This document shows, piece by piece, positions 1-5,130 of a DNA stretch of 7,894 nt (its first letter is position 1; each line of letters opens with the position of its first letter). Location: the NCBI RefSeq assembly GCF_000711955.1, contig NZ_JONR01000075.1:1-7894 (forward strand), read 5' to 3'. A model generated the notes under the pieces. That model did not search any database. It was not told the origin of the DNA and saw nothing but the letters and a program-made list of their open reading frames with translations. The position numbers and the translations under genes were made by a program. This DNA is from Nevskia soli DSM 19509. Its GTDB lineage: Bacteria; Pseudomonadota; Gammaproteobacteria; Nevskiales; Nevskiaceae.

Positions 1-1
1 C

Positions 2-87
2 CCCCGTTCGTCCCGAGTGAATCGCAAAGCGATTCGTATCGAGGGATGAACCAGCGCCGCACTCAAAGCCAACCCGCCGTTGAACCC
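2..87 (+). repeat. Dispersed hairpin repeat, left copy
   Basis: This stretch matches 7246-7331 in the same orientation, with 9 mismatches in 86 ungapped positions by eye. Its core is a stem GAATCGC / GCGATTC with a three-base loop, between TTCGTCCCGAGT and GTATCGAGGGA, which themselves can partly pair. A third, shorter copy lies near 7411-7460. It resembles the small palindromic intergenic repeats scattered through proteobacterial chromosomes. No function is shown. It probably continues to the left of the window. Confidence 0.75.
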
Positions 88-145
88 CTCTCCCTCCGAC
101 CAGAGGGAGTCCCTTGTGTGGGACGGGAGAGGGGCAGGGGTGAGG
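85..145. repeat. CCCCTCTCCC/GGGAGAGGGG hairpin repeat
   Basis: A perfect 10-bp inverted repeat (85-94 with 125-134) encloses a second small hairpin (GTCCC 109-113 with GGGAC 120-124). It is followed by the CAGGGGTGAGGG tail typical of this repeat family in GC-rich proteobacteria. It lies about 40 bp downstream of the acyl-CoA dehydrogenase stop codon, so it could stabilise or end that transcript, but there is no T-tract typical of an intrinsic terminator. A related hairpin is at 7108-7139. Confidence 0.7.
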
Positions 146-183
146 GACGCACCATCAACAACGCATCAACCTCCCCCCAAAAA

Positions 184-1371
184 TCAACCCTCCCGCTTCT
201 CCTTCAAAGCCGCATGCTTCTTCTTCCCCGGCAAAATCCCCATCAACTTGCAGATGATCCCAAGCATGATCTCGTCCGCCCCACCCCCAATCGAAATCAA
301 GCGAGTATCGCGAAACGCCCGCGCCACATTGCTCTCCCACATATACCCCTGCCCACCCCAGAACTGCAGGCAGCCGTCCGTCACCTCGCGCGAAACACGC
401 CCCACCTTCAGCTTCGCCATCGAAGCCAGCATCGTCGCATCCCGCCCCGCCACATAGTCCTCCGTCGCCTGATACACCAGCGCCTTGAGCGACTCCACCT
501 CCGTCTTCAGCTCCGCCAGGCGGAAATGCACATACTGGTTATCCACGATCGACTGCCCGAACGCCTGCCGCTGCCGCGTGTACTCGATCGTCTCATTGAT
601 GATGTTCGTCAAGCCGTCGATCCCGCTCGCCGCCCCGAACAGCCGCTCCTCCTGGAACTGGAGCATCTGGTACATGAACCCCATGCCCTCCTTGCCCACC
701 AGGTTCCGCTGCGGCACCCGCACGTTGTCGAAGAAGATCATCGCCGTGTCGGAAGCGCGCATCCCCAGCTTGTCCAGCTTCGTCTTCCGGTCGATCCCCT
801 TCGCATCCATCGGCACGATGATCAGCGACTTGTTCTCGTGCACCTTCCCTTCGCCCGTATTCACCAGCGTGCACGCCCAGTCCGACTGCGTCCCGTTCGT
901 GATCCACATCTTCGAGCCATTGATCACATAGTCGCCGCCTTCCTTGCGCGCCGTCGTCTTGATGCTCGCCACATCCGAGCCCGCCCCCGCTTCCGAGACG
1001 GCGATGGAAACCACCATGTCCCCGGCCAGCGCCGGCGCCAGGTATTCCTTCTTCAAATCCTCGGAGCCAAAGCGCGCCAGCGCCGGCGTCGCCATATCCG
1101 TCTGCACGCCAATCCCCATCGAGATCGAGCCCGAGAGGCAATTCCCCAGCGCCTGCGCAAACATGATCTCGTACGAGTAATCCAGCCCCATCCCGCCATA
1201 AGCCTCCGGCTTCGAGATCCCCAGCAGCCCCAGGCCGCCCATCTTCTTCAGCACCTCATGCGCCGGCCAGATCCCCGCCTTCTCCCACTCCGCCACATGC
1301 GGATTCAGCTCCTTCTCGACGAAGGTTTTGACCTGGCGGTAGATTTCTTTGTGCTCGTGGGTAATCAACAT
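184..1371 (-). CDS. Acyl-CoA dehydrogenase (citronellyl-/long-chain-type)
   Basis: This 395-residue protein is full length for the FAD-dependent acyl-CoA dehydrogenase family, which makes the 2,3-trans double bond in acyl-CoA thioesters and passes electrons to electron-transfer flavoprotein in the cytosol. The N-terminal helical domain spans about 1-115. The flavin/substrate signature SEAGAGSD is at 126-133 and ITNG at 157-160. The C-terminal helical domain carries the second signature near 336-355 (QFWGGQGYMWESN). The position of the medium-chain catalytic Glu is Gly363 (GGGADEI). Glu242 in EERL instead aligns with the alternative base used by isovaleryl- and long-chain dehydrogenases. The N-terminus (FVEKELNPHVAEWEKAGI) recalls citronellyl-CoA dehydrogenase AtuD, but the true substrate cannot be read from sequence. 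No partner gene is visible. No clear ribosome binding site precedes the ATG; the start is supported by the promoter 34 bp upstream and by the family N-terminus. Confidence 0.93.
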   Translation of the reverse strand: MLITHEHKEIYRQVKTFVEKELNPHVAEWEKAGIWPAHEVLKKMGGLGLLGISKPEAYGGMGLDYSYEIMFAQALGNCLSGSISMGIGVQTDMATPALARFGSEDLKKEYLAPALAGDMVVSIAVSEAGAGSDVASIKTTARKEGGDYVINGSKMWITNGTQSDWACTLVNTGEGKVHENKSLIIVPMDAKGIDRKTKLDKLGMRASDTAMIFFDNVRVPQRNLVGKEGMGFMYQMLQFQEERLFGAASGIDGLTNIINETIEYTRQRQAFGQSIVDNQYVHFRLAELKTEVESLKALVYQATEDYVAGRDATMLASMAKLKVGRVSREVTDGCLQFWGGQGYMWESNVARAFRDTRLISIGGGADEIMLGIICKLMGILPGKKKHAALKEKREG

Positions 1372-1404
1372 TACTGTAGTCCGGTGGAGAGAGGGGCTAC
1401 AGAA

Positions 1405-1433
1405 TATATACGGGAAGCCGCGTGAACGGTCAA
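1405..1433 (-). promoter_or_regulatory. Predicted sigma-70 promoter of the acyl-CoA dehydrogenase
   Basis: Read on the minus strand, TTGACC (1433-1428) is followed after 17 bp by TATATA (1410-1405). This is close to the -35/-10 consensus with ideal spacing. It predicts transcription starting near 1398 and a leader of about 27 nt before the ATG at 1371. Confidence 0.65.
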
Positions 1434-1453
1434 ACCAGCGCCTTCGCCATCCT

Positions 1454-1487
1454 ACAACTGCAGTTATAAATGGTAACTACAGTTACC
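1454..1487. promoter_or_regulatory. Paired palindromic operator-like sites
   Basis: Two near-identical palindromes, ACAACTGCAGTTAT (1454-1467) and GTAACTACAGTTAC (1473-1486), have centres 19 bp apart, about two helical turns. A similar sequence, GGACTACAGTAA on the minus strand, touches the dehydrogenase start codon (1371-1382). Repressors of the TetR family commonly bind such pairs and often control fatty or branched acyl-CoA genes, but the regulator is unknown. The pair lies 20-60 bp upstream of the predicted -35 box, so activation, or control of a lost divergent gene, is also possible. Confidence 0.5.
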
Positions 1488-1527
1488 GTGCGTGGCGAAC
1501 CCCATTTGATCCGCCATCCCTCTCCCC

Positions 1528-1573
1528 CGTCATTCCGGCGAAAACCGGAATCCAGGCGCCTCGGCACGAGGCG
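1528..1573. repeat. ATTCCGG..CCGGAAT intergenic repeat plus adjacent hairpin
   Basis: CGTCATTCCGGCGAAAACCGGAATCCAGG carries 7-bp arms (1532-1538 and 1545-1551) around a six-base loop. It belongs to the widespread CGTCATTCC..GGAATCCAG repeat type, of which Neisseria dRS3 is the best-known relative. Directly after it is a second hairpin, CGCCTCG (1557-1563) with CGAGGCG (1567-1573). The 273-bp gap between the dehydrogenase and vsr otherwise holds the promoter, operator-like palindromes and terminator listed separately. Confidence 0.65.
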
Positions 1574-1599
1574 TAACAAGCGCAATCTCTTCTTAACTT

Positions 1600-1638
1600 T
1601 AAAAAGAACCCGCGAAATTATCTTGGTCTTCGCGGTTC
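1600..1638 (-). terminator. Intrinsic terminator after vsr
   Basis: On the minus strand, GAACCGCGAA (1638-1629) pairs with TTCGCGGGTTC (1616-1606) with one bulged base. CTTTTT follows at once (1606-1601, sharing the last stem base). It sits just past the vsr stop codon, so it should end the transcript of the restriction-modification cassette. Confidence 0.75.
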
Positions 1639-1644
1639 ACATTC

Positions 1645-2121
1645 TCAATTAACACGCTTCACTCGCGCGACTAGGGCTTTCTTGGCTGGAGGTGCTGATC
1701 GCTGCAGGGGATTTTTACGAATCACTTTGGCAAGCGCGGCGAGTTGATCGTGTGTCTTAGTTTCACATTCCCACACCACGAGAACGCGCCAACCTAGAGC
1801 CTCAAGCTCGGCTTGCTGTCGCTGGTCTCTCTCCGCGTTTCCTTCGAGCTTTGGAATCCAAAAGTCGAGGCGTGACTTTGGCAATCTGTTCGCGGAACAG
1901 CCGTCGTGGCGATGCCAGAAGCAGCCATGTACAAATAGAACGATGCGTCGGCTTGGGAACACTAAATCCGGGGCGCCGGGTAAGCGCCGATCGTGAAGCC
2001 GGTAACGTAGGCCGGCGGCGTGCAGGGCGGTGCGAACACGCATTTCTGGCTTTGTGTCGCGTGAGCGGACGAGCGCCATCTGTGCGCTGCGCGCTGGATC
2101 CACTTTCGCCACCTGTTTCAT
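1645..2121 (-). CDS. vsr: Very short patch repair endonuclease (Vsr)
   Basis: Vsr nicks DNA 5' of the T in T:G mismatches that arise when 5-methylcytosine deaminates, starting repair back to C. The 158-residue protein has the family layout. TKPE is at 23-26. LPGAPD (47-52) holds the catalytic Asp52, equivalent to E. coli Asp51. HGCFWHRH (65-72) supplies active-site His65 and His70. The structural zinc ligands are Cys67, His72, Cys75 and Cys119 in VVWEC. The start chosen is the ATG at 2121, because the N-terminus MKQVAKVDPARSAQM fits the family and GGA precedes it; an in-frame TTG at 2160 would add 13 residues. The gene lies 221 bp downstream of a C5-cytosine methyltransferase on the same strand, the usual partner, and is followed by a terminator. 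Its target is probably the mismatched form of that methyltransferase's site. Confidence 0.93.
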   Translation of the reverse strand: MKQVAKVDPARSAQMALVRSRDTKPEMRVRTALHAAGLRYRLHDRRLPGAPDLVFPSRRIVLFVHGCFWHRHDGCSANRLPKSRLDFWIPKLEGNAERDQRQQAELEALGWRVLVVWECETKTHDQLAALAKVIRKNPLQRSAPPAKKALVARVKRVN

Positions 2122-2153
2122 TAGTCCGTCGCCGTCATTGCCTCTTTTACGAT

Positions 2154-2295
2154 ACCTCAATTATCTGAGGTCGCTTCATTGACGAACTGACCGATATTTG
2201 TCGCTCAAGGGAAATTCAAGAAAACGCGAAGAAACTACGAATAAAGCGTGGAAGTTGGATGCATGTGCGGATCACAGTAACTAGCGCATTAGTTA
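2154..2295. promoter_or_regulatory. Inverted repeats in the vsr upstream gap
   Basis: This AT-rich gap between the methyltransferase and vsr holds two inverted repeats. ACCTCA (2154-2159) pairs with TGAGGT (2166-2171) around an AT-rich centre that reads GATAAT on the minus strand, like a -10 box. TAACTA (2278-2283) pairs with TAGTTA (2290-2295). No convincing -35 box accompanies the GATAAT. Either repeat could be an operator for separate vsr transcription; neither has the T-tract of a terminator. Confidence 0.25.
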
Positions 2296-2342
2296 TTCAC
2301 GTATCTCAGTAGAGAAGCGCAACACACGCTTCTTCCTTGCTA

Positions 2343-3503
2343 TTAAGCGGCCTTCGCTCGCTTAGCAGTTCCGGCGCCAGTTAAAGTGCCAGAAATCCAA
2401 CGGCCCAATGAATCAGACAACTGAGATGGCACTGCGTTACCTAGTTGACGCATGCTTTCGCTCCAGGATCGCGGGAACAAATAAGTATCCGGCAACCCCT
2501 GAAGGCGCGCGGCTTCCCGGATGGTGAAATAGCGAACGGACCCGTCATCGCGCACCATCATGTTCTCGCCACCAGGTACGCCATGGTCACCCGCCTTGAG
2601 TGCTTTGGCTGGTTCATCTAGTACGCTGCCCGTATGCCCGGCATAGATGCGCGCGCCGTCTTGGAGTGTGTGGTTGGCCCGTCCATCTGGCTCTCCGAGT
2701 CCAGCCAGAGCGTCGCGAACGGTTACCCAGGGTTTTCCAGGGGGCGGAATGTCCAAGGAGCGCATAGCTTTGATCGCTGCGAGCGCCATGGTTGGTGCTT
2801 CGCTGGCCGCCGGCCGCGCCATTCCGTGCCTATCCCAATATTCTCCAGAGATCCATTGATCCCATAAAAGCCGATCACGCGAATGAGTGGGCTCAGCTGG
2901 CTTCAGCGTAATTCCAAGATCCGCGCGCACTCCGGCAACAATGACGCGGTTGCGCTTTTGCGCGGCGCCGAAATCCGCCGCGTTAACCTTCATCACCAGC
3001 ACGTCATAAGTAGCCGGCTGCTTCGATGCTTCCAGGCGGTGCGTATGCTGCTCGTGGGTTTCGCCTGACTTCCGAGACATCTCGGGATGTCGAAGGTGAG
3101 CAAGGATCCAGCGGAGATAATGAGCGAAAGCAGGACGGGCCAGGCCACGTACGTTCTCGAACAAGAACGCCTTCGGACGGCTTTCCCGAACTGCTCGAAT
3201 CGCCTCAGGCCACATGTCGCGAGCATCGTCTTGCCCGCGGTGCTTGCCGCCTATGGAGAAGGGTTGGCATGGGGGGCCGCCAGCCACGAGGTCCAGGCCG
3301 GCATAGCGGTGCCAGTCGACGGCGCGTACATCCGCTCTTTCAAGAGTCCAGTCCTTCACATGGCGAATGCCACGGGCACGGTTATATAGCACCGTGGTCA
3401 CCGCATCCTGGTCCCATTCCACCATCAACTCATGGTGAAACCCGGCCTGAGATAGCCCGAGAGCTAGTCCGCCACAGCCACTGAAGAGCTCGACACTACG
3501 CAT
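2343..3503 (-). CDS. Type II DNA (cytosine-5) methyltransferase
   Basis: This 386-residue enzyme transfers a methyl group from S-adenosylmethionine to C5 of a cytosine within a recognition site. The motifs run in canonical order. Motif I is FSGCGG at 7-12 (AdoMet). Motif IV is PPCQPFS at 77-83, with catalytic Cys79. Motif VI is ENV at 116-118 and motif VIII is QKRNRVIVAG at 182-191. A variable target-recognition region covers about 200-320, followed by motif IX (near 324-343) and motif X (QLGNAVPSQL, 353-362). The start at 3503 places motif I right after MRSVEL as usual; an upstream in-frame start would add 14 unrelated residues. The start overlaps the end of the ribbon-helix-helix gene by 8 bp, which implies translational coupling. 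Length and partner suggest the Eco29kI type (CCGCGG), but the specificity is inferred from the neighbour, not read from the recognition region. Confidence 0.95.
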   Translation of the reverse strand: MRSVELFSGCGGLALGLSQAGFHHELMVEWDQDAVTTVLYNRARGIRHVKDWTLERADVRAVDWHRYAGLDLVAGGPPCQPFSIGGKHRGQDDARDMWPEAIRAVRESRPKAFLFENVRGLARPAFAHYLRWILAHLRHPEMSRKSGETHEQHTHRLEASKQPATYDVLVMKVNAADFGAAQKRNRVIVAGVRADLGITLKPAEPTHSRDRLLWDQWISGEYWDRHGMARPAASEAPTMALAAIKAMRSLDIPPPGKPWVTVRDALAGLGEPDGRANHTLQDGARIYAGHTGSVLDEPAKALKAGDHGVPGGENMMVRDDGSVRYFTIREAARLQGLPDTYLFPRSWSESMRQLGNAVPSQLSDSLGRWISGTLTGAGTAKRAKAA

Positions 3504-3693
3504 GAGGGCCCCCAGGTCCAAAATCGATGGGAAGGGTGCCCCCATTGGCGTCCTTGATCAGGCGATCAACCGCGCGCCGAACTAACCAGGCAACCTTGAC
3601 CCCGCTTTGCTTGCCAATTCTCTCCAGCTCTTCGTGCTGTTGGTGCGTCAGCGTGGTCGTGACGCGATACGCATTTTGGCCATCCTTCCCCAT
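3496..3693 (-). CDS. Small ribbon-helix-helix (CopG/Arc-like) protein
   Basis: This 65-residue protein fits a ribbon-helix-helix DNA-binding fold: a beta strand (NAYRVTTTLT, 7-16), helix A (HQQHEELERIGKQSG, 17-31), and helix B (KVAWLVRRAVDRLIKDA, 33-49) after a short turn. Such proteins dimerise and insert the strand into the DNA major groove, commonly as repressors. The start at 3693 is preferred because GGAG lies 8 nt ahead and a predicted promoter lies within the longer reading frame. An ATG at 3753 would add 20 residues (MGQHILQF...) that match no fold. The stop overlaps the methyltransferase start by 8 bp, so both are made from one message. In this position it may be a transcriptional controller of the restriction-modification genes, doing the job of a C protein. 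That role is inferred; an antitoxin-like partner or another small DNA-binding protein remains possible. Confidence 0.72.
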   Translation of the reverse strand: MGKDGQNAYRVTTTLTHQQHEELERIGKQSGVKVAWLVRRAVDRLIKDANGGTLPIDFGPGGPHA

Positions 3694-3736
3694 CGCAGCA
3701 CTCCGCATCCATCCGCAGCAATCCGCGGCAAATTGC

Positions 3737-3765
3737 AGTATATGCTGGCCCATGAACCCTCACAA
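3737..3765 (-). promoter_or_regulatory. Predicted promoter for the RHH-methyltransferase genes
   Basis: On the minus strand TTGTGA (3765-3760) and TATACT (3742-3737) are separated by exactly 17 bp. Transcription would begin near 3730, downstream of the alternative ATG at 3753, which supports the shorter ribbon-helix-helix start at 3693. A CCGCGG hexamer sits at 3723-3728, next to the predicted start point. Confidence 0.55.
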
Positions 3766-3785
3766 GGAAGTCTCGCGACGACTTG

Positions 3786-3805
3786 TACTGTATAAATGTA
3801 CAGTA
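3786..3805. promoter_or_regulatory. Near-consensus LexA (SOS) box
   Basis: TACTGTATAAATGTACAGTA matches the E. coli SOS consensus TACTG(TA)5CAGTA at 18 of 20 positions and contains the invariant CTGT-N8-ACAG. It lies in the gap between the restriction enzyme gene and the ribbon-helix-helix/methyltransferase genes, about 20 bp upstream of the predicted -35 box. It also overlaps a weaker minus-strand -10 (TATACA, 3794-3789) and a plus-strand TATTAT (3804-3809). LexA would be expected to lower transcription from here until DNA damage. The same palindrome could instead be an operator for the local ribbon-helix-helix protein. Confidence 0.6.
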
Positions 3806-3952
3806 TTATTTTTTATTTCGCCAGAGCGAGGCAACGGATGTGAAACAGAATTTGTACGTATTGCCTTGCGTCTAGTTAGCTAGAAGCGAACAAGATGGAT
3901 GGCTCTGGAGAAACTTATGATCGCGTAAGGCGCCACGCTGCGTATATCGAGA

Positions 3953-4795
3953 TCAAATTGTATCGATCGCGTACAAATATTCTTTGTTGTTTTCTTTGTA
4001 CAAAATCACGCGGTCAGGAAAAATCGTGGCTTGCCATTGAGCAGTCGGAAGTGCCGACACGATCAGTCGCATCAACTGCCGCATGCTTAAGACCCCGCCT
4101 GCTGGCACAGTCACAAATGTGGAACGCTGATCGACGTGGCCCACCGTGTATTTCGCGTTTTTTGCGGTGCCTTTGGAATTGTTGCCTATACCATCTGTTT
4201 CAAATCTCAATAGATACGGCAATTTCTCCTTCAGCAGGACCAGAAGTCCAAGAACGTCGTAGGTGCCAGCTTCGACGAAATCTAGAGGCCGGTCGACGTC
4301 AATAGGATGCTTGCTGTCAAATTCGGCGGATTCCTGTCCCTCGCGTCTGCGTCCTGGATCGTTGCTTCCGAAGCCGCTGGTATTCCAAGCAAGATACGAT
4401 TCATGAAGTCGGCGCATTTCCTCTATCAAAATGGTCTCCACATCGAAGTTGGAGAAGACCATGATGCGGACCGCTTTGAATCCGATGTGCGCGGGATCCA
4501 TATTTCGGCGATTTTGAATCGTGTGGAAGTGCCGCGAAAGACGATCGCGAAACCCATGTCGGGAATCGGTTTTGCCCGCATATACAGGCAGCGAGTTTTC
4601 GTAAAGGACATAAGCTCCTTTTGCCCGGACGGGAATTTTTTCTATGTGTTCGAGTGTCAGCGGGGCCACGGCTAGATCTTTGAAAAAGCCAGGTAATTGA
4701 CTTCGAAGTATCTGCTCCACATCCATTTCGAATTCGTCATATCCCAACACAGTCGAGGTCAGAATCTCGACTTCTGCCAGCTTCTTCCGCGCCAT
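3953..4795 (-). CDS. GIY-YIG type II restriction endonuclease, Eco29kI family
   Basis: This 280-residue protein carries a complete GIY-YIG nuclease core. GAYVLY (60-65) gives Tyr62 and PVYAGK (70-75) gives Tyr72. RLSRH (85-89) gives Arg85 and His89. LIEEM gives Glu125, and AWNTSGFGSNDPG (136-148) gives Asn138. These match the catalytic set Tyr, Tyr, Arg, His, Glu, Asn described for Eco29kI, which cuts CCGCGG. WNxSGFGSNDPG is typical of this restriction family. The roughly 60 residues before the core and about 110 after it (from about 170) exceed the 214-residue Eco29kI; the extension is hydrophobic and basic and not recognised. The ATG at 4795 lacks an ideal ribosome binding site (GGTGG is rather far upstream). 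The gene is first in the minus-strand cassette, and its partner methyltransferase lies downstream beyond a 199-bp regulatory gap. The exact site cut is not known. Confidence 0.88.
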   Translation of the reverse strand: MARKKLAEVEILTSTVLGYDEFEMDVEQILRSQLPGFFKDLAVAPLTLEHIEKIPVRAKGAYVLYENSLPVYAGKTDSRHGFRDRLSRHFHTIQNRRNMDPAHIGFKAVRIMVFSNFDVETILIEEMRRLHESYLAWNTSGFGSNDPGRRREGQESAEFDSKHPIDVDRPLDFVEAGTYDVLGLLVLLKEKLPYLLRFETDGIGNNSKGTAKNAKYTVGHVDQRSTFVTVPAGGVLSMRQLMRLIVSALPTAQWQATIFPDRVILYKENNKEYLYAIDTI

Positions 4796-4927
4796 CCGGT
4801 TGTCCCACCTTTCTTGGATCGAGCGGTTTGTATCACATCCCCCCGAAAGTGACTAATTGCATTGAAGAGTTACATAGGAAGTGTCGCCAAGTTGTAACGC
4901 GGTCAACATCAACGGCTCATCTCACTC

Positions 4928-4956
4928 TTGCCATCCGGTAAAACCCGGAATATAAA
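4928..4956 (+). promoter_or_regulatory. Strong predicted promoter upstream of alpA-repA
   Basis: TTGCCA (4928-4933) and TATAAA (4951-4956) are spaced exactly 17 bp apart on the plus strand. The spacer contains CCGG-TAAAAC-CCGG, and the whole promoter lies within a larger imperfect palindrome with arms ACTCTT (4924-4929) and AAGAGT (4955-4960). A repressor could therefore bind directly over the promoter. Transcription would start near 4963, about 168 nt before the alpA start codon. Confidence 0.6.
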
Positions 4957-4988
4957 GAGTAACCGGTGGTTCTCACGCCCCACCCCAA

Positions 4989-5009
4989 AAGCCCGCCTCC
5001 GGCGGGCTT
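4989..5009 (+). terminator. GC-rich hairpin in the alpA leader
   Basis: AAGCCCGCC (4989-4997) pairs perfectly with GGCGGGCTT (5001-5009) around a three-base loop. The following TTCGTCGTTT is a poor T-tract, so termination here would be weak. It could instead be a structural element of the leader RNA. Confidence 0.4.
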
Positions 5010-5063
5010 CGTCGTTTCCGGCCCCTGAAAGGCCCAGAAGCCCCCAATAGCCGTAATGAACCC

Positions 5064-5086
5064 AAACCGCCGCAAGGCGGTTTTTT
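5064..5086 (+). terminator. Intrinsic terminator upstream of alpA
   Basis: AAACCGCC (5064-5071) pairs with GGCGGTTT (5076-5083) around GCAA, with six T in a row at 5081-5086. The T-tract is on the plus strand, so this stops rightward transcription 45 bp before alpA. Either it belongs to a gene lost from upstream, or it conditionally blocks the alpA-repA message. Confidence 0.75.
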
Positions 5087-5130
5087 ATTGCCCGCGGCCT
5101 TCACCGCCGCCCTCGTACCCAGGAGTCCCC

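Larger units (their letters stand above)
4963..5086 (+). ncRNA. Candidate terminated leader RNA ahead of alpA
   Basis: Between the predicted promoter and the intrinsic terminator at 5064-5086 lies a segment of about 124 nt that would be released as a short structured RNA whenever the terminator works. It includes hairpins at 4989-5009 and around 5020-5034. An ATG at 5056 is in frame with alpA across the terminator, but it lacks a ribosome binding site. Whether the RNA accumulates, acts elsewhere, or only serves as an attenuator is unknown. Confidence 0.35.

Noticed and set aside
46..1425. Long open frame on the plus strand across the acyl-CoA dehydrogenase
   Set aside because: It is antisense to a full-length, well-conserved enzyme, its protein is rich in Arg, His, Leu and Pro without a fold, and it starts inside a repeat. 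It is a by-product of GC-rich codon use.
3871..3884. TCTAG-TTAG-CTAGA inverted repeat after the restriction enzyme gene
   Set aside because: The arms are only 5 bp, with no T-tract or link to a promoter, so it may be chance.
3895..4305. Plus-strand open frame opposite the end of the restriction enzyme gene
   Set aside because: It lies almost wholly antisense to the nuclease gene, has no ribosome binding site and no recognisable motif.
5056..5130. Earlier in-frame ATG for alpA at 5056
   Set aside because: It has no ribosome binding site, would run through the intrinsic terminator hairpin, and adds residues not found in AlpA proteins; AGGAG precedes the ATG at 5131.
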